DNA from: Dipetalonema caudispina
Lineage: Eukaryota; Nematoda; Chromadorea; Rhabditida; Onchocercidae
Direction: 5' to 3'
Length of the DNA: 64,000 bases
Assembly (NCBI GenBank): GCA_013365325.1
Contig: JABVXV010000143.1
Span: forward strand, 62,001-126,000
In this document: in pieces, positions 1 to 12,100 of the stretch
Layout: every line of letters starts with the position of its first letter
Position numbering within the stretch: the stretch's first letter is position 1
The notes under the pieces: model-generated
Database searches by the model: none
Seen by the model: only the letters and a program-made list of their open reading frames with translations
What the model was told of the DNA's origin: nothing
Made by a program: the position numbers and the translations under genes

Positions 1-269
1 TCCTTGGATGGAGCCAAATGATATCAGAAATCGATAACATTTCCTTATTCCATTAATACTTTATCAGTTTCTTGTCAATGATTACAAAATAAAGCGAAAA
101 AAAATCGACAAGGAATAGCATAACTGTTGTAAATAAAGTTAGAATAAAATAATTTTGCATTAAATTATGAATTAACAACTGAAAATTTGATAGAAGAAAT
201 GACAAAAAAAAAAAAATACGAAAAAGAAATCTGTTATTTCAGAAATAATTGAATAAAATTGTTTTTTTT

Positions 270-1498
270 TTACAATTTCTTTCCCATCTCTTTAAGCTTC
301 TCACCTGAAATTTAATCGATTAAACCAGCAGAATAATGCGAAAAATTAAACTATTCCAGAATTGTTTCTTAATTTATACCTATTATATTTGCAAGCAATA
401 ATTCTATTATCTTAATATCAATCAAGCGTATTCGTCATTATGAATTAGGAAGGATATGGAAAAAAAAATGGGCCAAAATAAGGCTTGGCATCATTACTCA
501 TACTATCATACCTTATAAAACAATGAACGAATGAAATTTTCAATAATTAGTCTTATCCTCAGCAAATAACTCTTTGTCGTAATGAATAGCTTCTTAACAT
601 CTACCTGTAATGGAAGATTTCTTTTCCACTTAACCCCTTTATTGAAAAGTATCAGGAATTCAATTAAATTAAATTTAAATTTACCGCCTTCCTCAAGTAT
701 TTCACCAGCTTTTTCAACCACTTCAGCTGCTGCATTTTTTGCTTTCTCAGTACATTCCTTGCATTTATCATCACCTTTCACCTGTAAATAAAAAACGATT
801 AGCAAAGTGAAAATATTTAAATAACTGAAGAGAAATAGAATTTGCTGGTGCATCATTCAAAATTGCAGATATAAAAAAAGTTGCACAATTCCAAACTTTT
901 AGAAGAAATTATTTGTCATGAAAAAATGCTGATGTATTGTTGTAATTGAATGAAATATTAGATGGAAAATCAAAATTTGCATTGATAGTATTGAATTCTT
1001 CAGCAAATCATTTAACTGAATAGCAGTTTTATTGTTTTTAATTTAATTCAAAATTTAGCTTAGCTGGAACAAAGAGGGGAGATTTTTAATGAAAATTAAT
1101 TCAATTTATTCTTCAAAATTTTTTTCGTATTTCAAGCTTTTAGTATCAAGTTTGCAATTTGCTTCACAATGGTTCCTCCTAGTAATTAATTGTATAAATG
1201 CTTTCTTAATTGATCAGGCATATATTTCAACTTAATTAGTAAACTAATCAACCATACATATGCCTATTCACTTAAACACTTCCGTTTAGAATATATGTTC
1301 GATAAAATTAACTTATAGAACATGCATTCTAAACAAAAATGTATCATTTGTTTCATTCATACATTCCAATCAAATTTTTCAAAAATTAAAAAAATGAATT
1401 TCGTGTTGGCAGACCTGATGATATGCCTTGTTCGTTGTCTTCTTAACTGTATCTACAGCATCTGCTGCAATGTCTTTAGCTTTCTTAAACATTTCGCT
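270..1498 (-). CDS. Small Lys/Ala-rich amphipathic-helix protein (3' exons; 5' end unresolved)
   Basis: Three minus-strand exons join with matching phase: 1415-1498 (28 codons), 685-781 (97 nt) and 270-304 (ending TAA at 270-272). Each is bounded by AG acceptors (TTTCAG, TTTACAG, TTTCAG) and GT donors. The product is a short charged protein with two similar helical units, KKAKDIAADAVDTVKK in the first exon and EKAKNAAAEVVEKAGE in the second. It ends EKLKEMGKKL and has one Cys pair (CKEC). This spacing suggests a soluble, LEA- or apolipoprotein-like amphipathic helix. No first exon with ATG and signal peptide was found upstream with confidence. An alternative start lies at 856: the stretch before the second exon is open in frame and encodes a hydrophobic leader (MMHQQILFLFSYLNIF...), which would give a secreted short form. 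I do not recognise the family; function is unknown. Confidence 0.6.
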
Positions 1499-2555
1499 CT
1501 GAAAAGATAAGTAAAATCATTTCCATCTTATTCTAAATACAAATTTTAGACTGTTGAAAATTTTACACCGTTGGGAAAAAATTCGAAAAATTTAAACTAT
1601 AATAAAACGAATTGAACTGGTTAGTTCTACTATTTTAAGAAAACAGTTATATTCATTACCCATCCCTATAGTTTAAATGTCAAGATGTCATGACTATTTC
1701 TTCATGGATATTGCAGACATCATTTGTGACATGAGAGAATCAGTAATAATCTTTCATCTAATATTTTTCACAACTAATTTCTCCTTTCATATTCATCTTT
1801 TTGTTTTTTTTTGAAAATTCAAAAAAAGAAAGAAAAGAAAAACGAAGAAAATGCGACCTTCGGTATGATCTGTTGTCGTGATGATGCTATGCTGACAATG
1901 GTAATTAATTGGGGTGCGTTGTCGTCTATTCCTGGATTCCTTCTTCATTAAAATATTGTAAACAATATTTCATTCTAACTTGTTTTCCATCCTTCCATCT
2001 TTCCATGTTTTTCATCTCTTGAATATACGTGGAAACAAAATTCAAATCACATGATGGGTTAGAAAACGATAAACAAACATTTCGTCATATGAACTCATGT
2101 TGCATGTTTGTTAAAACTACAAAAACTTATCGTTAAAAGTATCTGTTAAGGACATAGAAATCGATAATCATCAAATCTGATATTTTTTCTCGTAGACATT
2201 TGTCGAAATAAATACTTTTAATTGATCAAATTCATGTCCTTACTACCGATCTATAATCGATATTCGTTTAATTTGAAGTCTTTAATTGATATTTTACCTG
2301 ATTTAATATCTTTAATCGATAATACAGCAGACATATGCAAGTATTTTTTCTTGTTTTACCACAAAATTGCATTATTAATGTTGCAACATGCAACGTTTCT
2401 TTTAAAGTCTTAAAGAATTACTTAGTATTACAGGCTGAATGCATATGTCACAGCTTGTTGAAGTAGTGCTGGGTTATTTCTCATCTGAGAAATGATAGTA
2501 CTTTTTAATTGGGCTTAAAATGCCCTAAGTGATCCTTAGATCATTTAAGGAGCAT
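1499..2555. other. AT-rich intergenic sequence, nothing assigned
   Basis: No exon with codon-like composition and matched splice sites was found on either strand. The missing 5' exon(s) of the minus-strand small gene may lie here. Short purine-rich and T-rich runs occur around 1800-1850. Confidence 0.5.
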
Positions 2556-2681
2556 CCTTGACCTGTGCTGGAACTACAACATCACATGCTCAACAAAACA
2601 TCGTTGTAGAAGCGTTTGGTCCTATTCCGGAACAATAACTTGACCTTGTTCCGGAACTACACCTTGGTCCTATTCTAGTAC
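2556..2681. repeat. Degenerate GC-richer repeat block
   Basis: Two motif pairs recur within about 125 bp. CTTGACC(T)TG..C.GGAACTACA appears at 2557-2580 and again at 2639-2663. TTGGTCCTATTC followed by a divergent end appears at about 2617 and 2664. The block is richer in GC than its surroundings and has no long open frame. It is probably a remnant of an interspersed or tandem repeat family. Confidence 0.45.
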
Positions 2682-4339
2682 CATTTTTATGAACATATAC
2701 TTATGTTGCTATATAATTCAATCGACAGTTTTTTTTTCCATAAATAGAAAGCAGAAAATTAAATTTCTCTTCTTGTAATTTCATCTTATTTATATTTTTA
2801 AATCTGTAATTATAGGTCTTTTTCTTTCTTTCTCATTAATGTTTGTAAAATTAAATCGAATTGTTTTTGTTGTCATATTGTTTGAGATAAATGGAAACAA
2901 ACAGCAAGGTATAGTTAATTACATTATATAATCTTGTCACAGTTCGATGATTAAATGCTTATTTATAATAATCAATGTCTCAGTGTGCTTATCAAGTTAA
3001 TTGTTTAAATCCAAATTCTTTTTACCTTTAATTTCCCGATCTTTTTTCTGCTAAAATTAATTTCAAAAAAAGTTTTTTGACGTAAAAGTTCTTTCGCTAT
3101 TGTTATCAACAGAGTTATATCGTTAATATCTTACGGAAATCGATTATTATTGATTAATGCAGAAGTTTTATCATTTAACAGTAATTAAAAATTCGATTCC
3201 TGAATGTTTTTTAAAACAGCTGAGAGGAGAATGAAATTGTATTGCCATATACAGCATTATATTCCTGAATGCTATGAAGTGGTTGGAACAAGAAATGTCA
3301 GTATAATTTCAATATGAAATCATTGGAATTTCAAATTTCAATTAAGAAATATTTGTCATTTTCCATGACAACGACTTCAAAATATTTTTGGCTCAACCAA
3401 GCTTATCGCCAAGATGCCTATGTTTGACGAGCCTGAAGGAAAGCTATCGAATTTCTTGTCCTAACAACAATTTACTATCCAATGGACCTTTAGTATCTTT
3501 ATTTTTTCTTTCCTTTTTTGAGAAATGACGTATTGATGCAAATATAATTTTCAGGTCTTAATGTTTTGGTTATGTATGAATTTCATGTTAGGGAAATAAA
3601 ATTTGTATTTAGAATAAATGCATTCCAGATTTCATGTTGCGACTTTACATCAAATATATGAACTTGTAGATTGAAATAACTGAAATACAGGACTAAAATA
3701 CTGCTGTCGCTGCTGTTTTAACCGGAATAAAAGTATTGGAACAAAATTACTGATAGAAATATAGAATCTATTGTTTTTTCTGTCACTGGATTATCGAATG
3801 TAATGTGCAAACTGCAGTGAATTGAAACTTAATAATTGAAACTCATACTAAAAACACTGGCATAAGGTTTTTGGAAACTCCAATAATTTAAATTTTACGA
3901 CTTTTTATTTTTCAAAAACTTGCAAATGTAAATAATGGAATATTCATCTGATATTACATGAAAAAATCTTTCTCTTCAGTTTAAAAAATAAAAATTTCGT
4001 GCGCATCATTTTTATCCTCACAAGTCGAGTTTTCAAATTTCACTAAATACTACCCTTCTATTTGGAATAACTGAGGAAGAAACGACAATCAGTGGGAAAA
4101 GATGGAATAAATGAAAAATGCAAAACTGTTAAACAATGAATCAATAGAAAATTTAAATGTATATGAGCTGAAATTAAATCAAAACTAGTGAAATGAAATT
4201 TGAAATTTTGTTTTATCAATCATTTTTTATTTTAAATTTCGATTAACTCTTTCTCGATCGATTCAACTTTTCTCAACACAATCAATACATAATGTACTCT
4301 TTTTTTTTCAAATTTCTTCTCTTTTTTCTTTTTGAAAGC
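2682..4339. other. AT-rich intergenic sequence, nothing assigned
   Basis: No convincing gene, RNA or repeat was seen. Short ATG-initiated frames exist (for example near 2839 and 3231) but are too short to support. Confidence 0.5.
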
Positions 4340-4690
4340 AATTAAGGTAATTGGTACGGACCGTGAAGTGAGAGGAAAGAAAGGACACTTACTGATCAAG
4401 TCAGCTGGTAGAAGAAGCATTCTAAGCCTATTCAATTCAGGCTCCATTGATGAATGATGTGATAGCAAAGATATTAACCTAGCTATATTGAGTGTTCCCA
4501 TAGTGGTTGCTATAGCCACCGGTATAGAAACTGGTAAGCTTCACCGATCATGTGCAACCCCTTTTGTGCCAATATATATCGGATATGCGCAGAAGTGATG
4601 TGTGTCTATAGCAGATATTTCCTAGAGATATGTCTTGCATTGCTTCATGTATACCGGAGATATTTTTACCGGTCATAGGTAGTTTTAATC
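4340..4690. other. GC-richer coding-like island of unknown origin
   Basis: This stretch is visibly less AT-rich than its neighbours and reads like degraded coding sequence on both strands. On minus, an open stretch of about 45 codons ends at a perfect GTAAGTGT donor near 4392; it includes PVAIATTMGTLNIARL. A second minus frame higher up begins at an ATG near 4708 and reads MDIFEGLKLPMTGKNISGI. On plus, GTDREVRGKKGHLLIKSAGR is open but interrupted by stops. No single frame stays open throughout. It may be an old transposon or transferred-DNA fragment, or part of a decayed gene shared with 5089-5450. The family was not recognised. Confidence 0.3.
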
Positions 4691-5088
4691 CCTCAAATAT
4701 ATCCATTCAACAATTTGTTTTTTTCCTTCCTATTTCCTACCTCTTTTCTTTTTTCAGTAACTGTGTGAAGAAAAAAAAAGGAATAAATGGGTACTCATTT
4801 AAAAAAAGAGTGTGATTAATAAGATTAATGAAACCAATACTTATTCATTAGTTAGTTTAAAACTGATATTTGTGATGTAAAATATTGTATCGAATACAAA
4901 AATTCTCATATATGAGCTTATAAAATTAGTAACAATTAACTTTGCACCATTTTTATTAGCAAATTTTGCAATCACAAGTTTTATAAGTAATTATCAGCAT
5001 GTTATTTTAATAATAAACAACGAAAGCGTTATGTTAACAATCTTTGGAGGATACAATATTTTTGTAAATAATCGAATTCAAACTACAA
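4691..5088. other. AT-rich intergenic sequence, nothing assigned
   Basis: Nothing beyond low-complexity A/T tracts was seen here. Confidence 0.5.
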
Positions 5089-5450
5089 TCATTTATGTAC
5101 GCCAATATCCTTTGAACAAGAAGATTCGAGTTTATCTTTTCGGATTTCTTGAACAATTTCAATTTCATTGTCATCATCACTAGCATAATTCATTTCATTT
5201 CATTTCAGGATTTGCTAACAATTTTAGCCATAATAATTTGGCTCGATGTAGTTCATCTCACTCAGTGGTTCATTCAGATCTTCAATAAAAGTATTGGGAA
5301 AGTGTTCGCCAAGCTATGAACTATTAGCCAATCTTCATCATCGATAACATCCTCACCAACAATGTCACCGTCATTGTCACTCACTATCATCATCGTTATC
5401 GTCGTCATTGTCGCTGTCATTGTCATTGCTGTCATCTTTCCCGTCATCAT
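5089..5450 (-). pseudogene. Decayed acidic coding segment with frameshifts
   Basis: On the minus strand, just after an acceptor-like TTTCATTAG, the sequence reads as consecutive protein-like pieces in changing frames. They are an Asp/Asn/Ser-rich start (GDIVGEDVIDDEDWLIVHS), then after a one-base shift GEHFPNTFIEDLNEPLSEM, then LKLLANPEMK in another frame, and finally NYASDDDNEIEIVQEIRKDK, which runs to a TGA at 5089-5091. Composition (Asp, Glu, Asn, Tyr, Trp) is unlike the F/I/K/N-rich chance frames of this genome. The breaks lack GT/AG pairs, so introns do not explain them. Interpretation: a pseudogene or transposon-derived fragment. Assembly indels in a real exon are the alternative. The family was not recognised. 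Confidence 0.4.
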
Positions 5451-5724
5451 CTAATGAAACAAGAATGATTAATGCACATTATAAAGCTTATGGAGAGCAA
5501 TTCGAAAATAACTTGAAAGTTGTTTGATAACAACCAGTCTTTTTCGTGTCCTAAAATTTTGACATCAACAAAACGAAACCAACCAACCAATCAACCAAAA
5601 AAGCCTTTTGTTCTTCATTTTCTGATTTTCTCCTGGTTTATTTCCCTCGCAAATAGTTAGAAGTAGAAAAAGAAGAAAAAGACGACGATTAGGTGTTCGG
5701 TGACATATAAAATTTGGTTACCAT

Positions 5725-5755
5725 TCTCTCTCTCTCTCTCTTTCTCTTCAAACAG
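5725..5755 (+). other. Polypyrimidine tract and 3' splice acceptor before mapk-15 first exon
   Basis: A (TC)n run followed by TTCTCTTCAAACAG gives a strong acceptor ending at 5755. It is the best visible acceptor upstream of the kinase start, so it could receive either a spliced leader or an upstream coding exon. The frame entering it is phase 0 relative to the kinase frame. Confidence 0.5.
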
Positions 5756-6115
5756 CAACCAAACATTTCCAGAAATTCTATATTTCACGCAAATTCATTT
5801 TCTCCAAATTCTAAGAGTAATATTGTCCCAATTCAACAATCTTATCATACATCTCGTTCAACGGAGAAAAATTTACGTCGAAAACGTGAACGGAATCGTT
5901 GGCGATTAATCAGTATCGGTAAAACAAATAGTAACACTTCACCGAATTTCAATAATACAACAATAAAAACAACAACAGCGATCACTACTACCACTACTAT
6001 TACCACTACTACTACTGTTTCACGTCCCGCGTGTAATTGTTTACATTCCGAGAATTTATATCACGATATACGTTATTTGCGTCATAAGGAAAGTCTTCTA
6101 CCATTAATTTATGCA
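5756..6115 (+). CDS. In-frame 5' extension of mapk-15 exon 1 (5' UTR or N-terminal extension)
   Basis: From the acceptor at 5755 to the conserved start at 6116 there are 120 codons without a stop, all in the kinase frame and without an internal Met. The translated stretch is basic then Thr-rich: RSTEKNLRRKRERNRW, a poly-Thr segment from ACT/ACA repeats (about 5966-6018), then a Cys/His-containing part ending LLPLIYA just before Met. An open frame this long is unusual in such AT-rich DNA, which suggests coding as an N-terminal extension fed by an upstream exon. It could instead be a 5' UTR that is open by chance, since family members start near 6116. Confidence 0.4.
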
Positions 6116-9100
6116 ATGTCTGAAGACGTCGATACTCATATCATTGAACGATACGATTTACATAAACGTCTTGGTAAAGGAGCTTATGGGATCGTATGGA
6201 AAGCCATCGATAGGTACGGATGTTTTTCAATTACTAATTACTTTTGTGGAATAAATTATTGACTTAGAAGTCGATGTTTGTACATATTTTCATTAAGTAT
6301 AAAGTCTTGAAAGAAGAGAAAGAATTGAAGATAAAAATGTTTTATTGGAAATCGCAAATGGTAACAAAATCTACTGTTTTATAAAACATCCAATATGAGA
6401 AATAATTTTAAATTCTCTCAACTTTTTCTAAATGAAATAAAAACTTACGAGATAATCTTTTCTTACAGTGTCAATTTCTCATATTCATTTCTCGCAATTT
6501 ACATTACAGAATACATGTATACGTTTAGATTACTGTGTATTTATGTTGTAAAAATTACTAGCAATATTATTATAAATGTACAGAAATTTAATTTTGAAGA
6601 TGTACTTCAGAGAGGAATTTTTAATAAAACATTTTAAACTCGATATTTGGAAATTTTTAAATTGCAAATTTAGAGAAACTAGCAAAACGTGGCAGAAAAT
6701 GAAAATAGAATGTTTAGTTTTTAAGGATATAATAGAAGAAATTGCAGGCGATTACGTGAAACGGTAGCATTAAAAAAAATTTTCGATGCATTCCGGAATC
6801 AAACCGATGCACAACGAACATTTCGGGAAGTAATGTTTCTGCAAGAATTCGGACGACATCCGAATATCATTAAACTGTATAATGTTCTTAAAGCCGATAA
6901 TAACAGGTATGTTTGGTTATATTGTTCGATTCAACGACATCATTATTATCCATCGTGTTATGTTGCGAGAAATTTAAAGTATATTAAAGATGCTTCTCTT
7001 CGTCCCTATTCTATTAATTAATTTAATGGGAAAAAATATGAATGTTAGAGGAGAAAACGAAAAAATTTGAATAATACTTTTTGAAAGAATGAAAAATTGC
7101 TTCAAGACATTTATGAAAAATAAAAAATTAAACTATTTATTGCTCTTCGCTGATAGGAAGAAATAATTAATATATGATAAGAATGACAAAAAATTTATTA
7201 CCCAATTATAATTTTGCCAATTTCAATTTTATTTATTTATAATTCTAATGGATTATTTTATCAGAAGAGAGCAAAACGTAAAGTAATTTATAAAAAGCAA
7301 TCGGTTATTAAATCAAACAGTTATCGTTCAATAGTTGGGGCAATTTAAAAATGTTATTTTTATATATTAGGAAAATACTTTACCAAATACATTAATTATT
7401 GGAAAAAAAAAATGGAAAAGCAAGTAAGATTAGTCATTTCCCATTTTTTTCTCTTCTCTACTACCAATATATACATATATATATATAACTTTCATATTAT
7501 ATTGTTATTTCTCTCTTGGGATTTTTTATTCAAAAATTTCATAAAAATAATATTTTTCAAATAGTTCATTTGTTGCACATTCTTTTCGAACAATCAGTAA
7601 AAGTACAAACTGTCAAATTATCTGAATGATGCATGTAACATACAAAATACAATACATACTATCATATCCGCTGTATGCAAAAATGCAGGTACAGTTAAAA
7701 AACAAAAACAAAAAAGAAATTGTTTCCTTGAATTCATGATTATTTAGTTCTGAAGTTTAAAATTGATATTTTTTAATTTGCAAATGCAAAGAAGTGATTA
7801 AAATATGATATTTATTAAATTAAAAATTGAAAAATAATTTGAAAATGCCATTTATATTATTTGTCAGTTGTTTTTTAAGTACTGATTCTACGATTTATAT
7901 TTTGCCATCAAATTTTATTACTCTAAGATTATTTCAACTAGCTAGCCTCTTTAGACTTCTAGACTTATCAATGATAAATGTGTAATTATACATAGAGCAA
8001 TTAAAATTATTGAAATGACAAAGTTGTAATTAAAAATATCTTTCTATGATATTTGCTTTTACATATTTTCAGAGATATTTATTTAGTATTTGAATTCATG
8101 GAAGCTGATTTGCATAATGTTATTAAGAAGCTAACGATCTTGAAAGATATTCATAAGCAATATATTATGTGCCAGTTATTTCGAGCTGTGCGCTTCTTAC
8201 ATAGCGGAAATGTTTTGCATCGGTTAGTTGTTTGTTTCAAATTGTTATAGTTTTCCATTTCACAAAAATTGTCTAATTTCTCAATTATTGAATCTTGTGG
8301 AACTATTGAACTTCTTTAGACCAATTAAATATTTATAGTTTAATGCATTTCCATGGATTCTAACTTCTTGTAAACAAAACCAATAATTATAAAATATTTA
8401 AACAAAACAGTAAATTTGAATATACGATTACACATTAAGTAACTTTCAAGTAGTGTTCATTTTCAAATAAATAAAATTGAGTAAACAAATATTTTTAACA
8501 AACAAAAATCTTGAATAAATATTTTTGCACACCTGTTCTTAAATAAATCATAAACAAATGAATCATTTCTATCCTAATAACAAAATACTATGATTTAGAA
8601 TAGTATAACACAAAAAATAAATTTGAGAAGAACGTTTCGAGAATTCATTTATATTATTCTTTATTGGTTTTTTTGCAAGAATATAACTTAAGCCAAAATT
8701 TACTTCTTATTTTTAGCATTTTCAAGATCTACCCAACTTTATAAAGCAAAATTTGTAACAACCGAAAATGAGGGAAAAAAATGCTAAAATGTACAGTAGG
8801 AGCAAGTAATGTGATGGAATATGTGTTTAGAAAGCTGAAATTGCTCAACTAAGATAACCTATGATTATCTCCTTAGAATTAAATGAAGAGAAAAGGTGAT
8901 TTAATCTTGAACTATTTTCCAATAGCAATGAATTTGTAGGACAGTCATGAATATAATTATTTTGTCATTCTTCTGATAGCAGAGGAAATTTTAGGATATA
9001 TCAAGTATAATTAATTTGATTGTTATCAACATTTGCAAATAATTAAATTGTAATGAATAATTTTGAGGATGAAAAGAAAAAAATAAATTTTTTTCGATAG

Positions 9101-12100
9101 ATGTTTATTGGATATTTCAAAGATTTTTAAATTTATCTCTAAAAGAATTGGCATATTATTGCAATACAATAATTTAAATCAAAATGTGATAAAGTTAGAA
9201 AAAAAAGCTTTCAATATTCTAAGTTATATGAAGAACGATTGCATAGCAGCAGAAAATTTTTTCGTATTTTATAAAATATTGAAAGAAATATATCATGAAA
9301 TTAACAGTACAATTCAATTATAATATCGATATTGTATGTAAATGAATGGGATCTTAGTGGGACTTAAATTTAGTGATTTGAAACCTTCCAATGTTTTATT
9401 GGACGCTGATTGTCGCGTGAAGTTAGCTGACTTTGGTTTGGCTAGATCTTTATCGCAAATCGAAGACTATCCAGAAGGACAAAATATGCCAGAATTAACG
9501 GTAATATTTAATTTGAAATTCCGAAGCTCACCTGTTAAAAATTTTTCAAAATTAGTCTGAAATGGTTTTAGTAAGTCAAGAATAATATCACAATGATTAA
9601 AACATTGAAGATATGAGAAAATATGGCTGATAAACGAAATGGAACGATTTTATAACTATGATTTAATAGTATCTCAGTCCTGAAAACAGCCAAGTTACTG
9701 CCAGAAATTGTGATGATGGAAATAAAAAATATTCTCTGTGTATAATACAGAATATATTTTTAGGAATATGTTGCAACACGATGGTATCGTTCGCCTGAAA
9801 TTTTATTAGCAGCAAAATGTTACACGAAGGGTGTTGATATGTGGAGTTTAGGCTGTATCCTTGCCGAAATGCTTCTTGGCCATGCACTTTTTCCTGGTAC
9901 TTCAACTATTAACCAAATTGAACGGATTATGAATACCATATTGAGACCATCAAAGGTTCATTTTTTTTTTTTGTTTATTTAGTTTTTTGAAAAATTTTTT
10001 GAAAAAATTAAGCGGAGAGAAACAAAATTTTTATTGCATTTCGTCACCGTTGATTTCTTTGCCATTTACTTGATATATTGATATAAATAAAAAAAGTCCA
10101 AACAAAAGTTTTTTAATATTCTAAGGAAATAAGGAAAAAGGAAATTTTGCAATATAAAAATCTATTCAAAATTTAGGATGATTGATCCTATCTCGAACTG
10201 TTTCATTTTGAATCATAATTTCATTTTTAATTTAAATAATTTCCCGTCTTCTTGCAAACTTACCAGAATTACAAAAAATGTAGGAGACATATAGTTAGGT
10301 TTTGAAGTCTTAAAAAGACAGAGATGGATTATTAAATTAACTTTTAGTCGGATATCGAAAGTATCGGTTCACAATATGCATCATCCGTGCTGGATAAGAT
10401 GCCACGAAGGCCACAAAAACCATTAGAATTATATTTGACGAATTCAGATCCTCAAGCTATTGATTTAGTTCAAAGGTATCAGTAAAATTCACTTTTTTTC
10501 CTTCCAACGATATATCCATCTTTAAAATGTAAAGAATTAGAGAAATATTCAAGAAAAGTTTAATAATTGAAATGAGACTTACTAAAAATTGTAAAGTTTT
10601 GAAAAGACATTGCACCATTTAATATGAACTCATCAAAATGCTTAATTTTTTATGAATGAAAATGATATAATCGATATAAAAAGGGCTTTAACCAATTTAA
10701 AAAATATCTTTTGAAACTTTTCATACATAACGATACTATAACAGGAAATGTCAAATCAATCAAAAATAAGTTTAAATCTTTCCATTCCAAAGCACGTTGT
10801 CAATAACTATGATAATTATATTTTAGGTTACTTATATTTGCTCCACATAAACGTCTCAATGTTGATCAATGTTTGGTACATCCATATGTTCTGCAATTTC
10901 ATTCACCAATAGATGAGCCGGCATTAAATTACGATATTCTTCTTCCATTACCGGATCATATTCAATTGAGTATCGATGATTATAGGAATAAGTTATACGA
11001 AATGATACAACAAAATAAGACCTATGTGAAACGGATACAGCACAACCGAGCCATCAGTAATAATAGCAAGTAAAAAGTTATCTATATCATTTGTGACAGT
11101 AAATAGCAAGTAAACAGTAAACAGTGCCTTGGATAAATTTTCGTTTGAAATGAAATCGAAAATTTGCAAATATTTTTTGAATTATTCGAAGTGATTTATA
11201 GCTAGATAACATGCAAATTTTGTATTCTGCAACTTTTTTTCTTTTTTTTTGATATTATAGTAATACATAAAGTAATACTAAAGCTTACTTAATTTTTTGG
11301 TGTAATATACAATTGGTATCAGAAAAGAAATTTGGAAACTTCCATCAATTAAATGCAAAGAGAGAGAGGTAGATGGAGAGAAAGAATAGTATATATAAAG
11401 AGAGAGAGAGATGTAGTAAGCAACTTTTTCTAAGGTAAAAGTTGATTATCTATCATAATATCATTATTGCAAAAGTTGGAATTTCTTTAAAATTCAATTT
11501 TAAACATATTCTATGCCTAATAATTGTATTGATATAATTTCCATATATAAAATTAAAGGAAATTTACATGAGGAAGTGAAATTTTTATCAGAAATTTAGA
11601 TCACATAATACAACAACACCGCTTACGAATACAAATGGGCAAGCTATTGCTACAAATAACCGTGTGTCATCTGGTGTTCGCCGATCATCCTCCAATAATG
11701 CGATACGTAGTGTAAAACAATCTGTGATGGAACAAAAAGCACCGATTGCGCAAGCGGAATGTAGTGATACCGATTATGATACAGCTCGATCGGTTTATCG
11801 ACCAGTATCCATTGATAAACCTAAGACTACTGATACAGTTATCATTGAGAATAGACAGCCAAGAGGTTGATGCTTTCTTATTTGCTGAAATTTAGGCCAA
11901 GTTATTTCCTTTCTAAATTGTATTTGGTATAATAATTTCTGAAAACAAACATGAAACAAAATTTGCGAAATAACACGAAATGAAGAATCCATAACGATTC
12001 TAAATGTTGGTTACTTTTATCAATGAATTGAATACGCATAACGTAAGATAAAATTTTAAGGAAATAACCGGATTTATTTTCTGACATCAAATTATAGAAA

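Noticed and set aside
2839..2909. ATG followed by a hydrophobic segment and a GTATAG donor on the plus strand
   Set aside because: It resembles a signal-peptide exon, but no downstream plus-strand exon in phase was found.
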